From contig CP053688.1 of assembly GCA_013200995.1 (NCBI GenBank), forward strand, positions 4,836,001 to 4,900,000: a stretch of 64,000 nucleotides of DNA. Reading direction: 5' to 3'. Positions 46,297 through 56,438 of the stretch are shown piece by piece. The translations under genes were made by a program, and so were the position numbers. The notes beneath the pieces are model-generated. The model searched no databases and was not told the origin of the DNA. It was given only the letters and a program-made list of their open reading frames with translations. The stretch comes from Arthrobacter citreus. Lineage in GTDB: Bacteria; Bacillota; Bacilli; Bacillales; Bacillaceae_G. Positions within the stretch are counted from its first letter, which is position 1, and every line of letters starts with the position of its first letter.

Positions 46297-46336
46297 AAAA
46301 TAACCACAAGGAAAAATGCCTTGTGGTTATTTTTAT
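46297..46336. terminator. Bidirectional terminator
   Basis: AAAATAACCACAAGG (46297-46311) pairs with CCTTGTGGTTATTTT (46319-46333), flanked by A and T tracts, between convergent genes. Confidence 0.9.
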
Positions 46337-46785
46337 TTTTTTGTAATTGGATCTTTTAAATCCCATTTTACTTGGAATTTTACTTTGTGGCCTCTTTTAC
46401 TATGTTCTTCATATGTTTCAGCAATGACGTCTATTTGCTGTTCAATTTGCATCGCTAGGAATCCTGCTTCTAATTGGTAAGAAACGTTCTTTTTATGCTC
46501 ATTTCTGTATGTAATTAACTCAGACGATAATGTTAAATGAACTTCTTGCTTCTTTTCTTCTTCAACAGTAAGAGTACCCCATCCTGCTCTTTCAAAGAAC
46601 TCGATAATTTCTTCAAATGTCGCTAAGGGATATTTTCTGGCAATCATTTTACCCGCCCAATATAAAATATCATGTTGATCTTTTCCTAGTAAATCGTTTA
46701 ATAGATCATCGCGTATAAGTTCATAGCCAAAACCAGAAATATTTCCCGGAATATTTATATCTTCAATATTAATGTCGTTCGTCAT
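46333..46785 (-). CDS. yslB: DUF2507 protein YslB
   Basis: A 150-residue protein matching B. subtilis YslB, which lies at the same place between lysC and sdhC. Shared features are GYELIRDDLLNDLLG, ILYWAGKMIARKYPL, FFERAGWGTLTVEEEKKQE, a Q-LEAGFLAMQIE segment, and the end VKWDLKDP. Its role is unknown. ATG 46785 gives the family's N-terminus, although the nearest ribosome binding site (AGAGGAG) is about 13 nt away; an in-frame ATG at 46818 has none. Confidence 0.88.
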   Translation of the reverse strand: MTNDINIEDINIPGNISGFGYELIRDDLLNDLLGKDQHDILYWAGKMIARKYPLATFEEIIEFFERAGWGTLTVEEEKKQEVHLTLSSELITYRNEHKKNVSYQLEAGFLAMQIEQQIDVIAETYEEHSKRGHKVKFQVKWDLKDPITKK

Positions 46786-46955
46786 AGTCGGATAACAACT
46801 CCTCTTCCTAAAAAACATGTTTTTATTATATACAAAATTCAATAAGAAAAACAATATTTGGAAACGTTGATAGCAATAATTGGAAGGCTCTATACAGTAC
46901 AGATAAACAAACTAAATGAGAAGTTTTTTCAGTAAAGAAAAATGTACGCGTTTTC

Positions 46956-46984
46956 TTGACCTGCTATATTATCAGGAGTAAAAT
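46956..46984 (+). promoter_or_regulatory. sdhCAB promoter
   Basis: TTGACC (46956-46961), a 17-bp spacer, TAAAAT (46979-46984), about 120 bp before the sdhC start. The intervening leader is long and A+T-rich; no regulator site is recognised. Confidence 0.65.
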
Positions 46985-47106
46985 GGTTTGTAGATAAATG
47001 TCATAAAAATTTCGACTTTTTATGCAGTATTACTTTTTATTATTTTTTAAGAGTAATAGAAGAATTAAATTTTCATGTGTACAAACTAAAGGGGGCAGGG
47101 GTTTAC

Positions 47107-47742
47107 ATGAGCAACAAGAATGGAAGGGAGTTTTTCTTTAGAAAACTTCATTCATTGCTAGGAGTTATTCCAGTTGGAATCTTTTTAACACAGCACTTAG
47201 TTGTCAATCATTTTGCGACAAATGGAGCATCATCATTCAACAAAGCTGCAGAATTTATGGCGAATTTACCATTCCGCTATTTTTTAGAAATTTTTGTAAT
47301 TTTCTTACCAATTTTATACCATGCGGTTTATGGACTTTACATCGCATTCACAGGTACTAGCAATGTTAAAAATTATGGATATTTACGTAACTGGTTATAT
47401 TTATTCCAACGTATTTCTGGCGTAGTTACTCTAATTTTTATTACTTGGCACGTGTGGCAAACACGTATTGCTGCTCAAATGGGAGCAACAGTTGACTATA
47501 ATATGATGGCTGATATTTTCACTTCAAAATTTATGTTAGTTTTCTATATAGTAGGTGTAATTTCAACAATTTTCCACTTTGCTAATGGATTATGGTCGTT
47601 CTTCGTATCTTGGGGAATCACTGTAACACCTAGATCACAACGTATTTCAACATATGTTACATTAGGTGTTTTCGTTTTATTAACATTCGTTGGATTACGT
47701 GCTATCTTTGCATTCATTGATCCAACACTAGCGAACTTGTAA
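47107..47742 (+). CDS. sdhC: Succinate dehydrogenase cytochrome b558 subunit
   Basis: A 211-residue di-heme membrane anchor of complex II with five helices. Histidines positioned for heme ligation are visible in RKLHSLLGVIPVGIFLTQHL, PILYHAVYGLYI, FITWHVWQTR and ISTIFHFANGLW. It passes electrons from SdhB to menaquinone. ATG 47107 follows a G-rich site (GGGGGCAGGGG). It is the first gene of the sdhCAB operon. Confidence 0.95.
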   Translation: MSNKNGREFFFRKLHSLLGVIPVGIFLTQHLVVNHFATNGASSFNKAAEFMANLPFRYFLEIFVIFLPILYHAVYGLYIAFTGTSNVKNYGYLRNWLYLFQRISGVVTLIFITWHVWQTRIAAQMGATVDYNMMADIFTSKFMLVFYIVGVISTIFHFANGLWSFFVSWGITVTPRSQRISTYVTLGVFVLLTFVGLRAIFAFIDPTLANL

Positions 47743-47756
47743 GGAGAGATATAGTC

Positions 47757-49523
47757 ATGAGTGGGAAAATAATTATCGTCGGTGGCGGACTAGCTGGTCT
47801 TATGGCAACAATTAAAGCCGCTGAAGCTGGTACAAAAGTAGATTTATTCTCATTAGTTCCTGTAAAACGTTCACATTCTGTATGTGCTCAAGGTGGAATT
47901 AATGGGGCTGTTAATACAAAAGGTGAAGGTGACTCTCCATGGGAGCATTTTGATGATACAATTTATGGTGGGGATTTCTTAGCAAACCAACCACCAGTAA
48001 AAGCGATGGCAGAAGCAGCACCTGGTATCATTCATATGATGGACCGTATGGGTGTAATGTTCAACCGTACGCCTGAAGGACTATTAGACTTCCGTCGTTT
48101 CGGTGGAACGCAACATCACCGTACAGCATTTGCTGGTGCTACGACTGGGCAACAATTATTATACGCATTAGATGAGCAAGTTCGTCGTTACGAATCTGAA
48201 GGTCTTGTTCAAAAGTATGAAGGTTGGGAATTTTTAAGAGTTGCTGTTGATGATGAAGGCGTTTGTCGTGGTATCGTTGGACAAAACTTAACATCAATGG
48301 AAATCGTAAGCTTCCCTGCAGATGCTGTAATTATGGCATCTGGTGGCCCTGGAATTATTTTTGGTAAAACTACAAACTCAATTATCAATACTGGTTCAGC
48401 TGCTGCAGCTGTATACCGCCAAGGTGCGATTTACTCAAATGGTGAGTTTATTCAAATCCATCCAACTGCAATTCCTGGAGATGATAAAAACCGTTTAATG
48501 AGTGAAAGTGCTCGTGGTGAAGGTGGACGAGTATGGACTTATAAAGATGGTAAACCATGGTATTTCTTAGAAGAGAAATATCCTGCATACGGTAACCTTG
48601 TACCAAGGGACATTGCTACACGTGAAATTTTCTCTGTATGTGTTGACCACAAACTTGGTATCAATGGCGAAAACATGGTGTATTTAGATCTTTCACATAA
48701 AGATCCACATGAACTTGATGTAAAACTTGGTGGAATCATCGAGATTTATGAAAAATTCACAGGTGATGATCCGAAAAAAGTTCCAATGAAAATTTTCCCA
48801 GCAGTTCACTACTCTATGGGTGGATTATGGGTTGATTATGATCAAATGACTACAATCCCTGGATTATTTGCAGCTGGTGAGTGTGATTACTCAATGCACG
48901 GAGCAAACCGTTTAGGAGCTAACTCATTACTTTCTGCTATTTATGGAGGAATGGTTGCTGGACCAAATGCTGTAAGATACGTAAATGGTTTAGCGAAATC
49001 TTCAGATGATGTTTCTTCTTCTGTATATGAAGCAAATGCTAATGAAGAAAAAGAAAAAATGAATCGCATTTATAAAATGGACGGTAAAGAAAATGCATAC
49101 CTTCTTCATAAGGAACTTGGAGAATGGATGACAGATAACGTTACTGTAGTTCGATTCAATGATCGCTTATTAAAAACTGATGAGAAAATTCAAGAGCTTT
49201 ATGAGCGTTATCAAAACATTAATATCAATGATACAGCTAAATGGAGTAACCAAGGTGCTTCATTTACTCGTCAACTTGAAAACATGCTTCACTTATCACG
49301 TGTTATCACTTTAGGTGCTTATAACCGTAATGAAAGCCGTGGAGCTCACTATAAACCAGAATTCCCAGACCGTAATGATGAGGATTTCTTAAAAACTACA
49401 ATGGCTAAATTTGATGAGAAGACAAATTCACCATTATTCCATTACGAAGATGTAGATACTTCATTAATTGAACCAAGAAAACGTGATTATTCTAAGAAGA
49501 AGGAGGACAAAGCAAATGCATAA
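47757..49523 (+). CDS. sdhA: Succinate dehydrogenase flavoprotein subunit
   Basis: A 588-residue FAD subunit oxidising succinate to fumarate. KIIIVGGGLAGLMATIKAAE is the dinucleotide-binding start. RSHSVCAQGG holds the histidine for covalent FAD, GGTQHHRTAF and FIQIHPTAIPG form the active site, and SMHGANRLGANSLL is the capping motif. AAGGAGA precedes ATG 47757, 14 bp after sdhC. Confidence 0.97.
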   Translation: MSGKIIIVGGGLAGLMATIKAAEAGTKVDLFSLVPVKRSHSVCAQGGINGAVNTKGEGDSPWEHFDDTIYGGDFLANQPPVKAMAEAAPGIIHMMDRMGVMFNRTPEGLLDFRRFGGTQHHRTAFAGATTGQQLLYALDEQVRRYESEGLVQKYEGWEFLRVAVDDEGVCRGIVGQNLTSMEIVSFPADAVIMASGGPGIIFGKTTNSIINTGSAAAAVYRQGAIYSNGEFIQIHPTAIPGDDKNRLMSESARGEGGRVWTYKDGKPWYFLEEKYPAYGNLVPRDIATREIFSVCVDHKLGINGENMVYLDLSHKDPHELDVKLGGIIEIYEKFTGDDPKKVPMKIFPAVHYSMGGLWVDYDQMTTIPGLFAAGECDYSMHGANRLGANSLLSAIYGGMVAGPNAVRYVNGLAKSSDDVSSSVYEANANEEKEKMNRIYKMDGKENAYLLHKELGEWMTDNVTVVRFNDRLLKTDEKIQELYERYQNININDTAKWSNQGASFTRQLENMLHLSRVITLGAYNRNESRGAHYKPEFPDRNDEDFLKTTMAKFDEKTNSPLFHYEDVDTSLIEPRKRDYSKKKEDKANA

Positions 49524-50292
49524 TGGAACAATGACTGCTGAAAAGACAATTACGGTAATCGTTAAACGTCAAGATTCACCAAATACTGCACCATATGAAG
49601 AAACATTTACTGTCCCTTATCGTCCGAATATGAACGTAATCTCAGCATTAATGGAAATTCGTAAAAATCCAGTTAACTCAAATGGGAAAGAAACGACTGC
49701 AATTTCTTGGGATATGAACTGTCTTGAAGAAGTTTGTGGAGCATGTTCAATGGTTATCAATGGAAAACCAAGACAATCATGTTCTGCACTGATCGATAAA
49801 TTGGAACAACCAATTCGTCTTGAGCCAATGAGCACATTCCCTGTAGTACGTGACTTACAAGTTGATCGTAGTCGTATGTTCGACTCTTTAAAACGCGTTA
49901 AAGCATGGATTCCAATTGATGGAACGCATGACTTAGGTCCTGGACCAAGAATGCCAGAAAGAAAACGTCAATGGGCTTACGAATTATCAAAATGTATGAC
50001 TTGTGGTGTATGTTTAGAAGCTTGTCCAAATGTTAATAGTAAATCGAACTTTATTGGACCTGCACCACTTTCACAAGTTCGTTTATTTAACGCTCATCCA
50101 ACTGGAGAAATGAATAAGGAAGAACGTTTACACGCAATCATGGGAGACGGTGGACTTTCAAACTGTGGTAACTCTCAAAACTGCGTACAATCTTGTCCAA
50201 AAGGTATTCCTTTAACAACTTCAATTGCAGCGTTAAACCGTGCAACTACAATTCAATCTTTCAAAGACTTCTTTGGAAGCGATGAAATTTAA
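49516..50292 (+). CDS. sdhB: Succinate dehydrogenase iron-sulphur subunit
   Basis: A 258-residue subunit carrying three clusters: [2Fe-2S] in CLEEVCGACSMVINGKPRQS and the next Cys, [4Fe-4S] in CMTCGVCLEAC, and [3Fe-4S] in CGNSQNCVQSCPKG. ATG 49516 is about ten nt after AAGGAGG and overlaps the sdhA stop by eight bases, so translation is coupled. A second in-frame ATG at 49531 is closer to some relatives' N-termini but has no ribosome binding site. Confidence 0.96.
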   Translation: MHNGTMTAEKTITVIVKRQDSPNTAPYEETFTVPYRPNMNVISALMEIRKNPVNSNGKETTAISWDMNCLEEVCGACSMVINGKPRQSCSALIDKLEQPIRLEPMSTFPVVRDLQVDRSRMFDSLKRVKAWIPIDGTHDLGPGPRMPERKRQWAYELSKCMTCGVCLEACPNVNSKSNFIGPAPLSQVRLFNAHPTGEMNKEERLHAIMGDGGLSNCGNSQNCVQSCPKGIPLTTSIAALNRATTIQSFKDFFGSDEI

Positions 50293-50296
50293 TTCT

Positions 50297-50343
50297 CTAA
50301 AAAAGCATGTTCTTATGAACATGCTTTTTTTTTTTTTTTTTTG
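50297..50343 (+). terminator. sdhCAB terminator with T18 run
   Basis: AAAAAAGCATGTTC pairs with GAACATGCTTTTTT; the T run is 18 bases long (50325-50342). Confidence 0.92.
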
Positions 50344-50375
50344 CTTTGGCTATTTTAAAGTAGTGTGTTGATTTT

Positions 50376-50409
50376 CTTATTGTACTAACTGGCAGGTTAG
50401 TACAATAAG
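50376..50409. repeat. Perfect 14-bp inverted repeat without T tract
   Basis: CTTATTGTACTAAC (50376-50389), loop TGGCAG, GTTAGTACAATAAG (50396-50409). It is as stable as the terminators nearby but has no T run on either side, so a regulatory or element-end role is more likely than termination. Confidence 0.7.
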
Positions 50410-50549
50410 CTATTAAGATAATCTCTTAAAGTATTAGTAGTTAAATGTAAATTATTTCCAGATAATTATTAGTCTAACATACCAATCAAACTTTTAAAAA
50501 TTACATATTAATAGATTGTATCAATAAATAGAAAGAAATAATTCATTTA

Positions 50550-51657
<1,108 letters not shown>

Positions 51658-51682
51658 ATTATTCATTAGATATAAGATGTCC

Positions 51683-51716
51683 AGTCGATTTCGTGTTGTA
51701 GGAATCGACTTTTTTG
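51683..51716 (+). terminator. Terminator of the second collagen-like gene
   Basis: AGTCGATT (51683-51690) pairs with AATCGACT (51703-51710), then T6. Confidence 0.8.
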
Positions 51717-51934
51717 AATCTGGTAAGGAAACTGTTCCATCCACCACAATACTATAAATCAATAAAAACGAAAGTGGTACCAAGATGAATTTCTTAATTA
51801 ACAATGAATTCAATTTAATAGTATATTTTGTATTCATCTTCAACTACTATGGGAGTGCGGCATAAACTTCCATTCACTGTGGTGAATCTAAGGATACATG
51901 GTCGGCTAACGCATGCTTTAGTTGAAAAAGCACA

Positions 51935-52316
51935 TTATTTACCAATCAAAAATAATCTCTCTCCTTGATACAGTTGATACTGTTCAAAAGAGGTTGAATC
52001 AGCAAATAAGTCTAAAAATAAATTCTTATCAAATTCAATTATTAAATCTTCAGTTTGTTCAAAGTGATATATATTTGTTATTGAAGTATTTAATAAATGA
52101 TTCTTTAAAATTGTAAGAAAATCATTCACTTTGTTCATTAAAACCCACTAGAATGCCGTTCTGATTTCTTAATCTCCAAGAACATTCAACATTTATATTT
52201 CCATTTTCAAATATAACCTTTATAAACTCTGCCCCAACTTGTTGGATAACCTCATTAACCTTTTGTCCCAAAAATGTTGAGAAATTTATTTTACTAAGAC
52301 AAATAGATATATACAT
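51935..52316 (-). pseudogene. Frameshifted small protein gene (two overlapping halves)
   Basis: Two frames on the minus strand overlap by 17 bases: 52316-52122 (64 codons: FLGQKVNEVIQQVGAEFIK, VIFENGNINVECSWRLRNQN, GILVGFNEQSE) and 52138-51935 (67 codons: DFLTILKNHLLNTSITNIY, LIIEFDKNLFLDLFAD, YQLYQGERLFLIG). Read together they look like one 125-residue protein. The pattern is a beta strand with FENG, then C/S-WRLR-x-x-G-x-x-x-G, then a second half with L-x-I-x-FDxxxxLxxF, as in small DUF6188-like proteins. A one-base change near 52124 would join them. It may be a pseudogene, a base error, or two coupled halves. A good promoter precedes it. Confidence 0.5.
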
Positions 52317-52342
52317 CCTTCCACCTACTTCACATCAGTTTT

Positions 52343-52376
52343 ACTATACAATTTCGATTCTTAGGTGTTAACACCT
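52343..52376 (-). promoter_or_regulatory. Promoter and palindromic operator of the split gene
   Basis: On the minus strand, TTAACA (complement of 52366-52371), 17 bp, TATAGT (complement of 52343-52348). The minus-35 lies inside the perfect 14-bp palindrome AGGTGTTAACACCT (52363-52376), a likely repressor site. Confidence 0.6.
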
Positions 52377-52602
52377 TCTTCAACTAAGCTGCCATCAGTT
52401 GTATAAGAAAATCAACAATTTTTTATAACAGAGCCTTGTTTAAAAATCAACAGTATAAATTAACAGAGCCTATGCTCTAAAAAATATTTTTAATAAACAC
52501 CGTATCGAAATCATATCAATATTTAAAAGGCAGAAATTAGCATTTTTATGAACTTTACCTATTTCTTCTTTAAGCCTGTTCTCTTTTGTGGAGGTGAATT
52601 AA

Positions 52603-53310
52603 GTGCAACCTAATCAAGTAACTTTTGAAACGAAGTGTTACGAAAAAGATTGGAGAATACTTCTAAAAACGGATCGGTTAGAAAAGATGATTGATTATAA
52701 TCAATTTCAATTTAAAGAAAAAATCCTTTATATAAATAATGTTGAAAATGTAAATGAAGTTAGTAAGTATGCGGACATACTTGTTGCAAGAGATGTTTTA
52801 ACATCTTATGTAGTCGTTGAAGATTTTTCAAGAGAGGCTCTAAATTTTTTTGAGATTGATAAGGATAGCTTTAAAGGAGGTTATTATTATTCAATCTCTG
52901 AACTAGTCAGTATTTATCTTTGTAATACAGAATATTTGTTGCACTTTTCTAGTGATTCAATTTTAGAAAGGCCATTTAATTGGATTGAATCATCTATTTT
53001 AAAATTTCAAGAGGATGAGAGAATTAAAGTGGCGAATCCTATTTGGAATGGAAATATAATTGAAGCGATACAGGAATCGATCGATGAAGATGTAAATTTT
53101 TATATCGGTCACGGTTTTTCAGATCAATGTTACTTTATTAGGACGAAGGATTTTAAAAATAAAATTTATAACGAAAAAAATGCCGTTTCCGAAAGATATC
53201 CAATTTATGGTGGGGAACTTTTTGAGAAAAGGGTAGATGCTTGGATGCGAAACAATCATTTTAAACGAATTACGTATAAATATGGAAATTATATCCACCG
53301 AAATTTTTAA
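52603..53310 (+). CDS. Unknown protein, possible GT-A glycosyltransferase
   Basis: A 235-residue soluble protein starting at GTG 52603 after GGAGGTGA. FETKCYEKDWRILLKTDRLE and ILYINNVENVNEVSKYAD open it. YLLHFSSDSIL at about residue 107-117 sits where GT-A enzymes place the DxD metal site. The end carries GHGFSDQCYFIRTKDF, YPIYGGELFEKRVDAWMR and HRNF. The layout suggests a nucleotide-sugar transferase. Position next to a collagen-like gene supports a role in its glycosylation, but no family match is certain. Confidence 0.6.
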   Translation: MQPNQVTFETKCYEKDWRILLKTDRLEKMIDYNQFQFKEKILYINNVENVNEVSKYADILVARDVLTSYVVVEDFSREALNFFEIDKDSFKGGYYYSISELVSIYLCNTEYLLHFSSDSILERPFNWIESSILKFQEDERIKVANPIWNGNIIEAIQESIDEDVNFYIGHGFSDQCYFIRTKDFKNKIYNEKNAVSERYPIYGGELFEKRVDAWMRNNHFKRITYKYGNYIHRNF

Positions 53311-53364
53311 GACAGTTGTAAGAGGGGATAAGAATTCATCTTAACCCTGCCCCCCCCTAAAAAT

Positions 53365-53405
53365 TGAATGAATATTCATTCTTTTAAATCGAATAGTGCT
53401 ATAAT
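53365..53405 (+). promoter_or_regulatory. FadR-type box and extended minus-10 promoter of the thioesterase gene
   Basis: TGAATGAATATTCATTCT (53365-53382) has the same two arms as the fadR operator (TGAATGA, four bases, TCATTC). It ends 14 bp before the extended minus-10 TGCTATAAT (53397-53405). The minus-35 region is covered by the box, so repression by FadR is expected. Confidence 0.75.
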
Positions 53406-53429
53406 ATAGTAAGTTAGGGGGCGGACAGC

Positions 53430-53900
53430 ATGGGGAAAATGGATTATGTTTCAAATTTAAAAGAATGGCAATCTGAATTTACTTTTAATATTACAATAAC
53501 AGTTCGATTTAGTGAGACGGATCTGTTTGGACATATGAATAATACAGTGCCGTTTGTTTATTTTGAAGAAGCACGTATAGAGTACTTGAATTACTTAGGA
53601 CTAATGCAAGAATGGGTGGCAAATCATAGTGAGATTATTCCAGTTGTCGCTGATTTACAATGCGATTTCTTGCAACAAGTATATTTTGGTGAAAAAATAA
53701 ATGTATTTGTAAAAATTGCTAACGTTGGAAACTCATCTATTGATCTCCACTATATGGGAATTAATCCTAATGGTGAAATTTGCTTTACTGGCCGTAATGC
53801 TTTAGTAAATATTAATCGTCGTACAGGGCGAAGTGAAAAATGGAAGAATGATTGGAAAGAAAAATTTTTAAGTGAATTAAAATATTCAGTTAGTGTTTAA
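53430..53900 (+). CDS. ysmA: Acyl-CoA thioesterase, YsmA-like (hotdog fold)
   Basis: A 156-residue 4-hydroxybenzoyl-CoA-thioesterase-type protein. VRFSETDLFGHMNNTVPFVY carries the conserved D-x-x-G-H-M/V-N active-site motif, and FEEARIEYL the following helix. It hydrolyses acyl-CoA thioesters. In B. subtilis ysmA also lies downstream of sdhB, here about 3 kb further on after inserted genes. AGGGGG precedes ATG 53430. The upstream FadR-type box links it to fatty-acid catabolism. Confidence 0.88.
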   Translation: MGKMDYVSNLKEWQSEFTFNITITVRFSETDLFGHMNNTVPFVYFEEARIEYLNYLGLMQEWVANHSEIIPVVADLQCDFLQQVYFGEKINVFVKIANVGNSSIDLHYMGINPNGEICFTGRNALVNINRRTGRSEKWKNDWKEKFLSELKYSVSV

Positions 53901-53971
53901 ACTTAGTGAATTTATCACATACTGTTTAAAGATGGCATAGAATGATAAAACAATTAAATTAATTTGAGTAC

Positions 53972-54000
53972 TTGAAGTATTTAATGACATTCTATATAAT
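53972..54000 (+). promoter_or_regulatory. thrS promoter
   Basis: TTGAAG (53972-53977), a 17-bp spacer, TATAAT (53995-54000), directly before the T-box leader. Confidence 0.75.
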
Positions 54001-54009
54001 ACTTTTATA

Positions 54010-54268
54010 AGAATAAGGATAAGCAATAATCAAGGACAAGAGCGTTCAAGACGATAGTAAGAGAGGAATTCATTTGGTGCGAGAATTCTCTATACGTTGA
54101 ATGACTTACCACCTTGTAGCTATAGTGGGGAACGTAATTTTATTACAAGTAACTACTATCGGTGTAGACCGTTAAAACGTTGAGATTTTGTATACTTATT
54201 TTTGTGTACATTAAATTAGGGTGGAACCACGAGCACATTCGTCCCTACGAGTGTGCTCTTTTTTTATT
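54010..54268 (+). ncRNA. T-box leader, threonine tRNA sensor
   Basis: The T-box sequence AGGGTGGAACCACGAG (54218-54233) precedes a terminator (GAGCACATTCGT at 54231-54242 with ACGAGTGTGCTC at 54247-54258, then T7). In stem I, GACTTACCACCTTG offers ACC at 54108-54110 or 54111-54113 as a threonine specifier codon. The element controls thrS by tRNA-Thr charging. Confidence 0.92.
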
Positions 54269-54301
54269 GTCAAAATTAATATGAAAAAGGAGTGAACTTA
54301 A

Positions 54302-56218
54302 ATGATTTCAATTAAATTACCAGATGGATCAATTCGCGAGGTGGAACAAAACACAACAGTTGAAGATTTCGCGGGTTCAATCTCCATTAGCTTAAAGAAA
54401 AAAGCACTTGGTGGAAAAATTAATGGAAAATTAGTTGATTTAAATACAGCTATTACTGAAGATTGCGAAGTTCAAATCATTACACAAGATGATAAAGATG
54501 GCGTAGAAATGATGCGTCATAGTTCAGCGCATATTTTAGCTCAAGCAGTAAAACGTTTATACAAAGATCAAAAAGCTGCATTTGGCGTTGGTCCTGTAAC
54601 TGCAGATGGTTTCTACTATGATATTGATCTGCCAGTTTCAATTAAAGTAGAAGATCTACCGAAAATTGAAAAAGAAATGGAAAAAATTATTAAAGAAAAT
54701 TTACCAATAACTCGTTCAGAAGTTAGCCGTGATGAAGCGATTAAATTCTTTACTGAGTTAGATGATGAATTTAAATTAGAGTTAATCCGTGATTTACCTG
54801 AAGATGCTGTTATTTCAATGTATACTCAAGGTGAATTCGTAGACCTTTGCCGTGGACCACATGTCCCAACAACTGGCCGTGTAAAAGCAATTAAGTTATT
54901 ATCAGTTGCGGGTGCGTATTGGAGAGGCGATGCTAATAATAAAATGCTACAACGAGTTTATGGTACTGCTTTCCCGAGCAAGAAAGAATTAGAAGAGCAT
55001 TTACATTTATTAGAAGAAGCTAAAAAACGTGATCACCGTAAATTAGGTAAAGAGCTTGAATTATTCATGTTCTCTGAAGAAGCACCTGGTATGCCATTCT
55101 TCTTACCAAAAGGTACAATTATCCGTAATGAATTAGAGCAATATGAGCGCGGATTACAAACTTCAAAAGATTATAAAGAAGTTCGTACACCGTTCATTAT
55201 GAATCAAAGATTATGGGAGCAATCAGGTCACTGGCACCACTACCATGAAAATATGTACTTTACTGAAGTAGATGAAACTAAGTTTGCGTTAAAACCGATG
55301 AACTGCCCAGGTCATATGTTAGTTTATAAAAATAAATTACATTCTTACCGTGATCTACCAGTTCGTATGTGTGAAAACGGTCAAGTTCACCGCCATGAAT
55401 ATTCTGGTGCTTTAAATGGTATGATGCGTGTTCGTACTTTCACTCAAGATGATGCACATATCTTCTGTCGTCCAGACCAAATTGAAGGCGAAATTATTGA
55501 AGTAATTAACTTAATTAAAGAAATTTATGGCGTATTCGGATTCACTTACAAAGTAGAATTATCAACTCGTCCAGAAGATTCAATGGGATCAGAAGAGTTA
55601 TGGAACTCAGCAGAGCAAGCTTTAGAAAATGTTCTTAAATCTGAGAACTTAGACTTTAAATTAAACCCAGGCGACGGTGCATTCTATGGTCCGAAAATCG
55701 ATTTCCATATTCAAGATGCATTAAAGCGTAGCTGGCAATGTGCTACAATTCAGTTAGATTTCCAAATGCCTGAGAAATTTGATTTAACTTATGTTAATGA
55801 AGATAACCAAAAAGAACGTCCAGTTGTTATCCACCGTGCAATCTATGGTTCAATTGACCGTTTCCTAGGAATCTTAACTGAACATTTTGCTGGAGCATTC
55901 CCATTATGGTTAGCGCCAGTTCAAGTAGCTGTATTACCAATTTCAAGTGTACACAATGAATATGCACAAAAACTTGCTGATCAATTAAAAGCTGCAGGTA
56001 TCCGTGTAGAAGCTGACTTACGTGGTGAAAAAATTGGATACAAAATCCGTGAAGCACAACTTCAAAAACTACCATATATGTTAGTAGTTGGTGATCAAGA
56101 AGTTGAAAACAATGCAGTAGCTATTCGCAAACGTGGCGAAGGAGATATTGGTACTCAATCATTTGAAAGCTTCTTAGAAATGGTTAAGCAACAAAAACTA
56201 GAAAGAATTATGTTTTAA
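54302..56218 (+). CDS. thrS: Threonyl-tRNA synthetase
   Basis: A 638-residue class II synthetase. The N-terminal TGS domain (IKLPDGSIREVEQNTTVEDF) is followed by the editing domain (MMRHSSAHILAQAVKRLY) and the SAD region. The catalytic core has LKPMNCPGHMLVY with the zinc-binding cysteine, HRHEYSGALNGMMRVRTFTQ, and motif 3 IHRAIYGSIDRFLGILTEH. The anticodon domain ends it (APVQVAVLPIS, VGDQEVENNAVAIRKR). ATG 54302 follows AAGGAGTG. Its place between ysmA and racE differs from B. subtilis, where thrS lies elsewhere. Confidence 0.97.
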   Translation: MISIKLPDGSIREVEQNTTVEDFAGSISISLKKKALGGKINGKLVDLNTAITEDCEVQIITQDDKDGVEMMRHSSAHILAQAVKRLYKDQKAAFGVGPVTADGFYYDIDLPVSIKVEDLPKIEKEMEKIIKENLPITRSEVSRDEAIKFFTELDDEFKLELIRDLPEDAVISMYTQGEFVDLCRGPHVPTTGRVKAIKLLSVAGAYWRGDANNKMLQRVYGTAFPSKKELEEHLHLLEEAKKRDHRKLGKELELFMFSEEAPGMPFFLPKGTIIRNELEQYERGLQTSKDYKEVRTPFIMNQRLWEQSGHWHHYHENMYFTEVDETKFALKPMNCPGHMLVYKNKLHSYRDLPVRMCENGQVHRHEYSGALNGMMRVRTFTQDDAHIFCRPDQIEGEIIEVINLIKEIYGVFGFTYKVELSTRPEDSMGSEELWNSAEQALENVLKSENLDFKLNPGDGAFYGPKIDFHIQDALKRSWQCATIQLDFQMPEKFDLTYVNEDNQKERPVVIHRAIYGSIDRFLGILTEHFAGAFPLWLAPVQVAVLPISSVHNEYAQKLADQLKAAGIRVEADLRGEKIGYKIREAQLQKLPYMLVVGDQEVENNAVAIRKRGEGDIGTQSFESFLEMVKQQKLERIMF

Positions 56219-56224
56219 TTCACT

Positions 56225-56258
56225 AAATCCTCTATTTTTATAATAGAGGATTTTTTTT
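56225..56258 (+). terminator. thrS terminator
   Basis: AAATCCTCTATT (56225-56236) pairs with AATAGAGGATTT (56242-56253), then T8. Confidence 0.9.
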
Positions 56259-56438
56259 ATGTCCGATAATAAGTATGAGATTGAGTAAGTGATCTTATTT
56301 TCTGGGAAATATGACGAAATTTGCAAAATTAGGCTTTTTTAATAGGATTTGCTTTAAAAATATTGAACTTATATGATGTATGTCTTTTAAGTTATTTAGT
56401 TTAAATTAAATTCATAATTATGATAAGAGGTGGTGCAG

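Noticed and set aside
50325..50342. Phase-variable T18 homopolymer
   Set aside because: It is the T tract of the sdh terminator and not in a coding sequence or promoter spacer.
52424..52490. Repeated AACAGAGCCT pieces
   Set aside because: Only two short copies, plus one partial at about 1515; too short to call an element.
53350..53357. C8 run as a phase-variation tract
   Set aside because: It is outside any gene and is not between promoter elements; no functional consequence can be seen.
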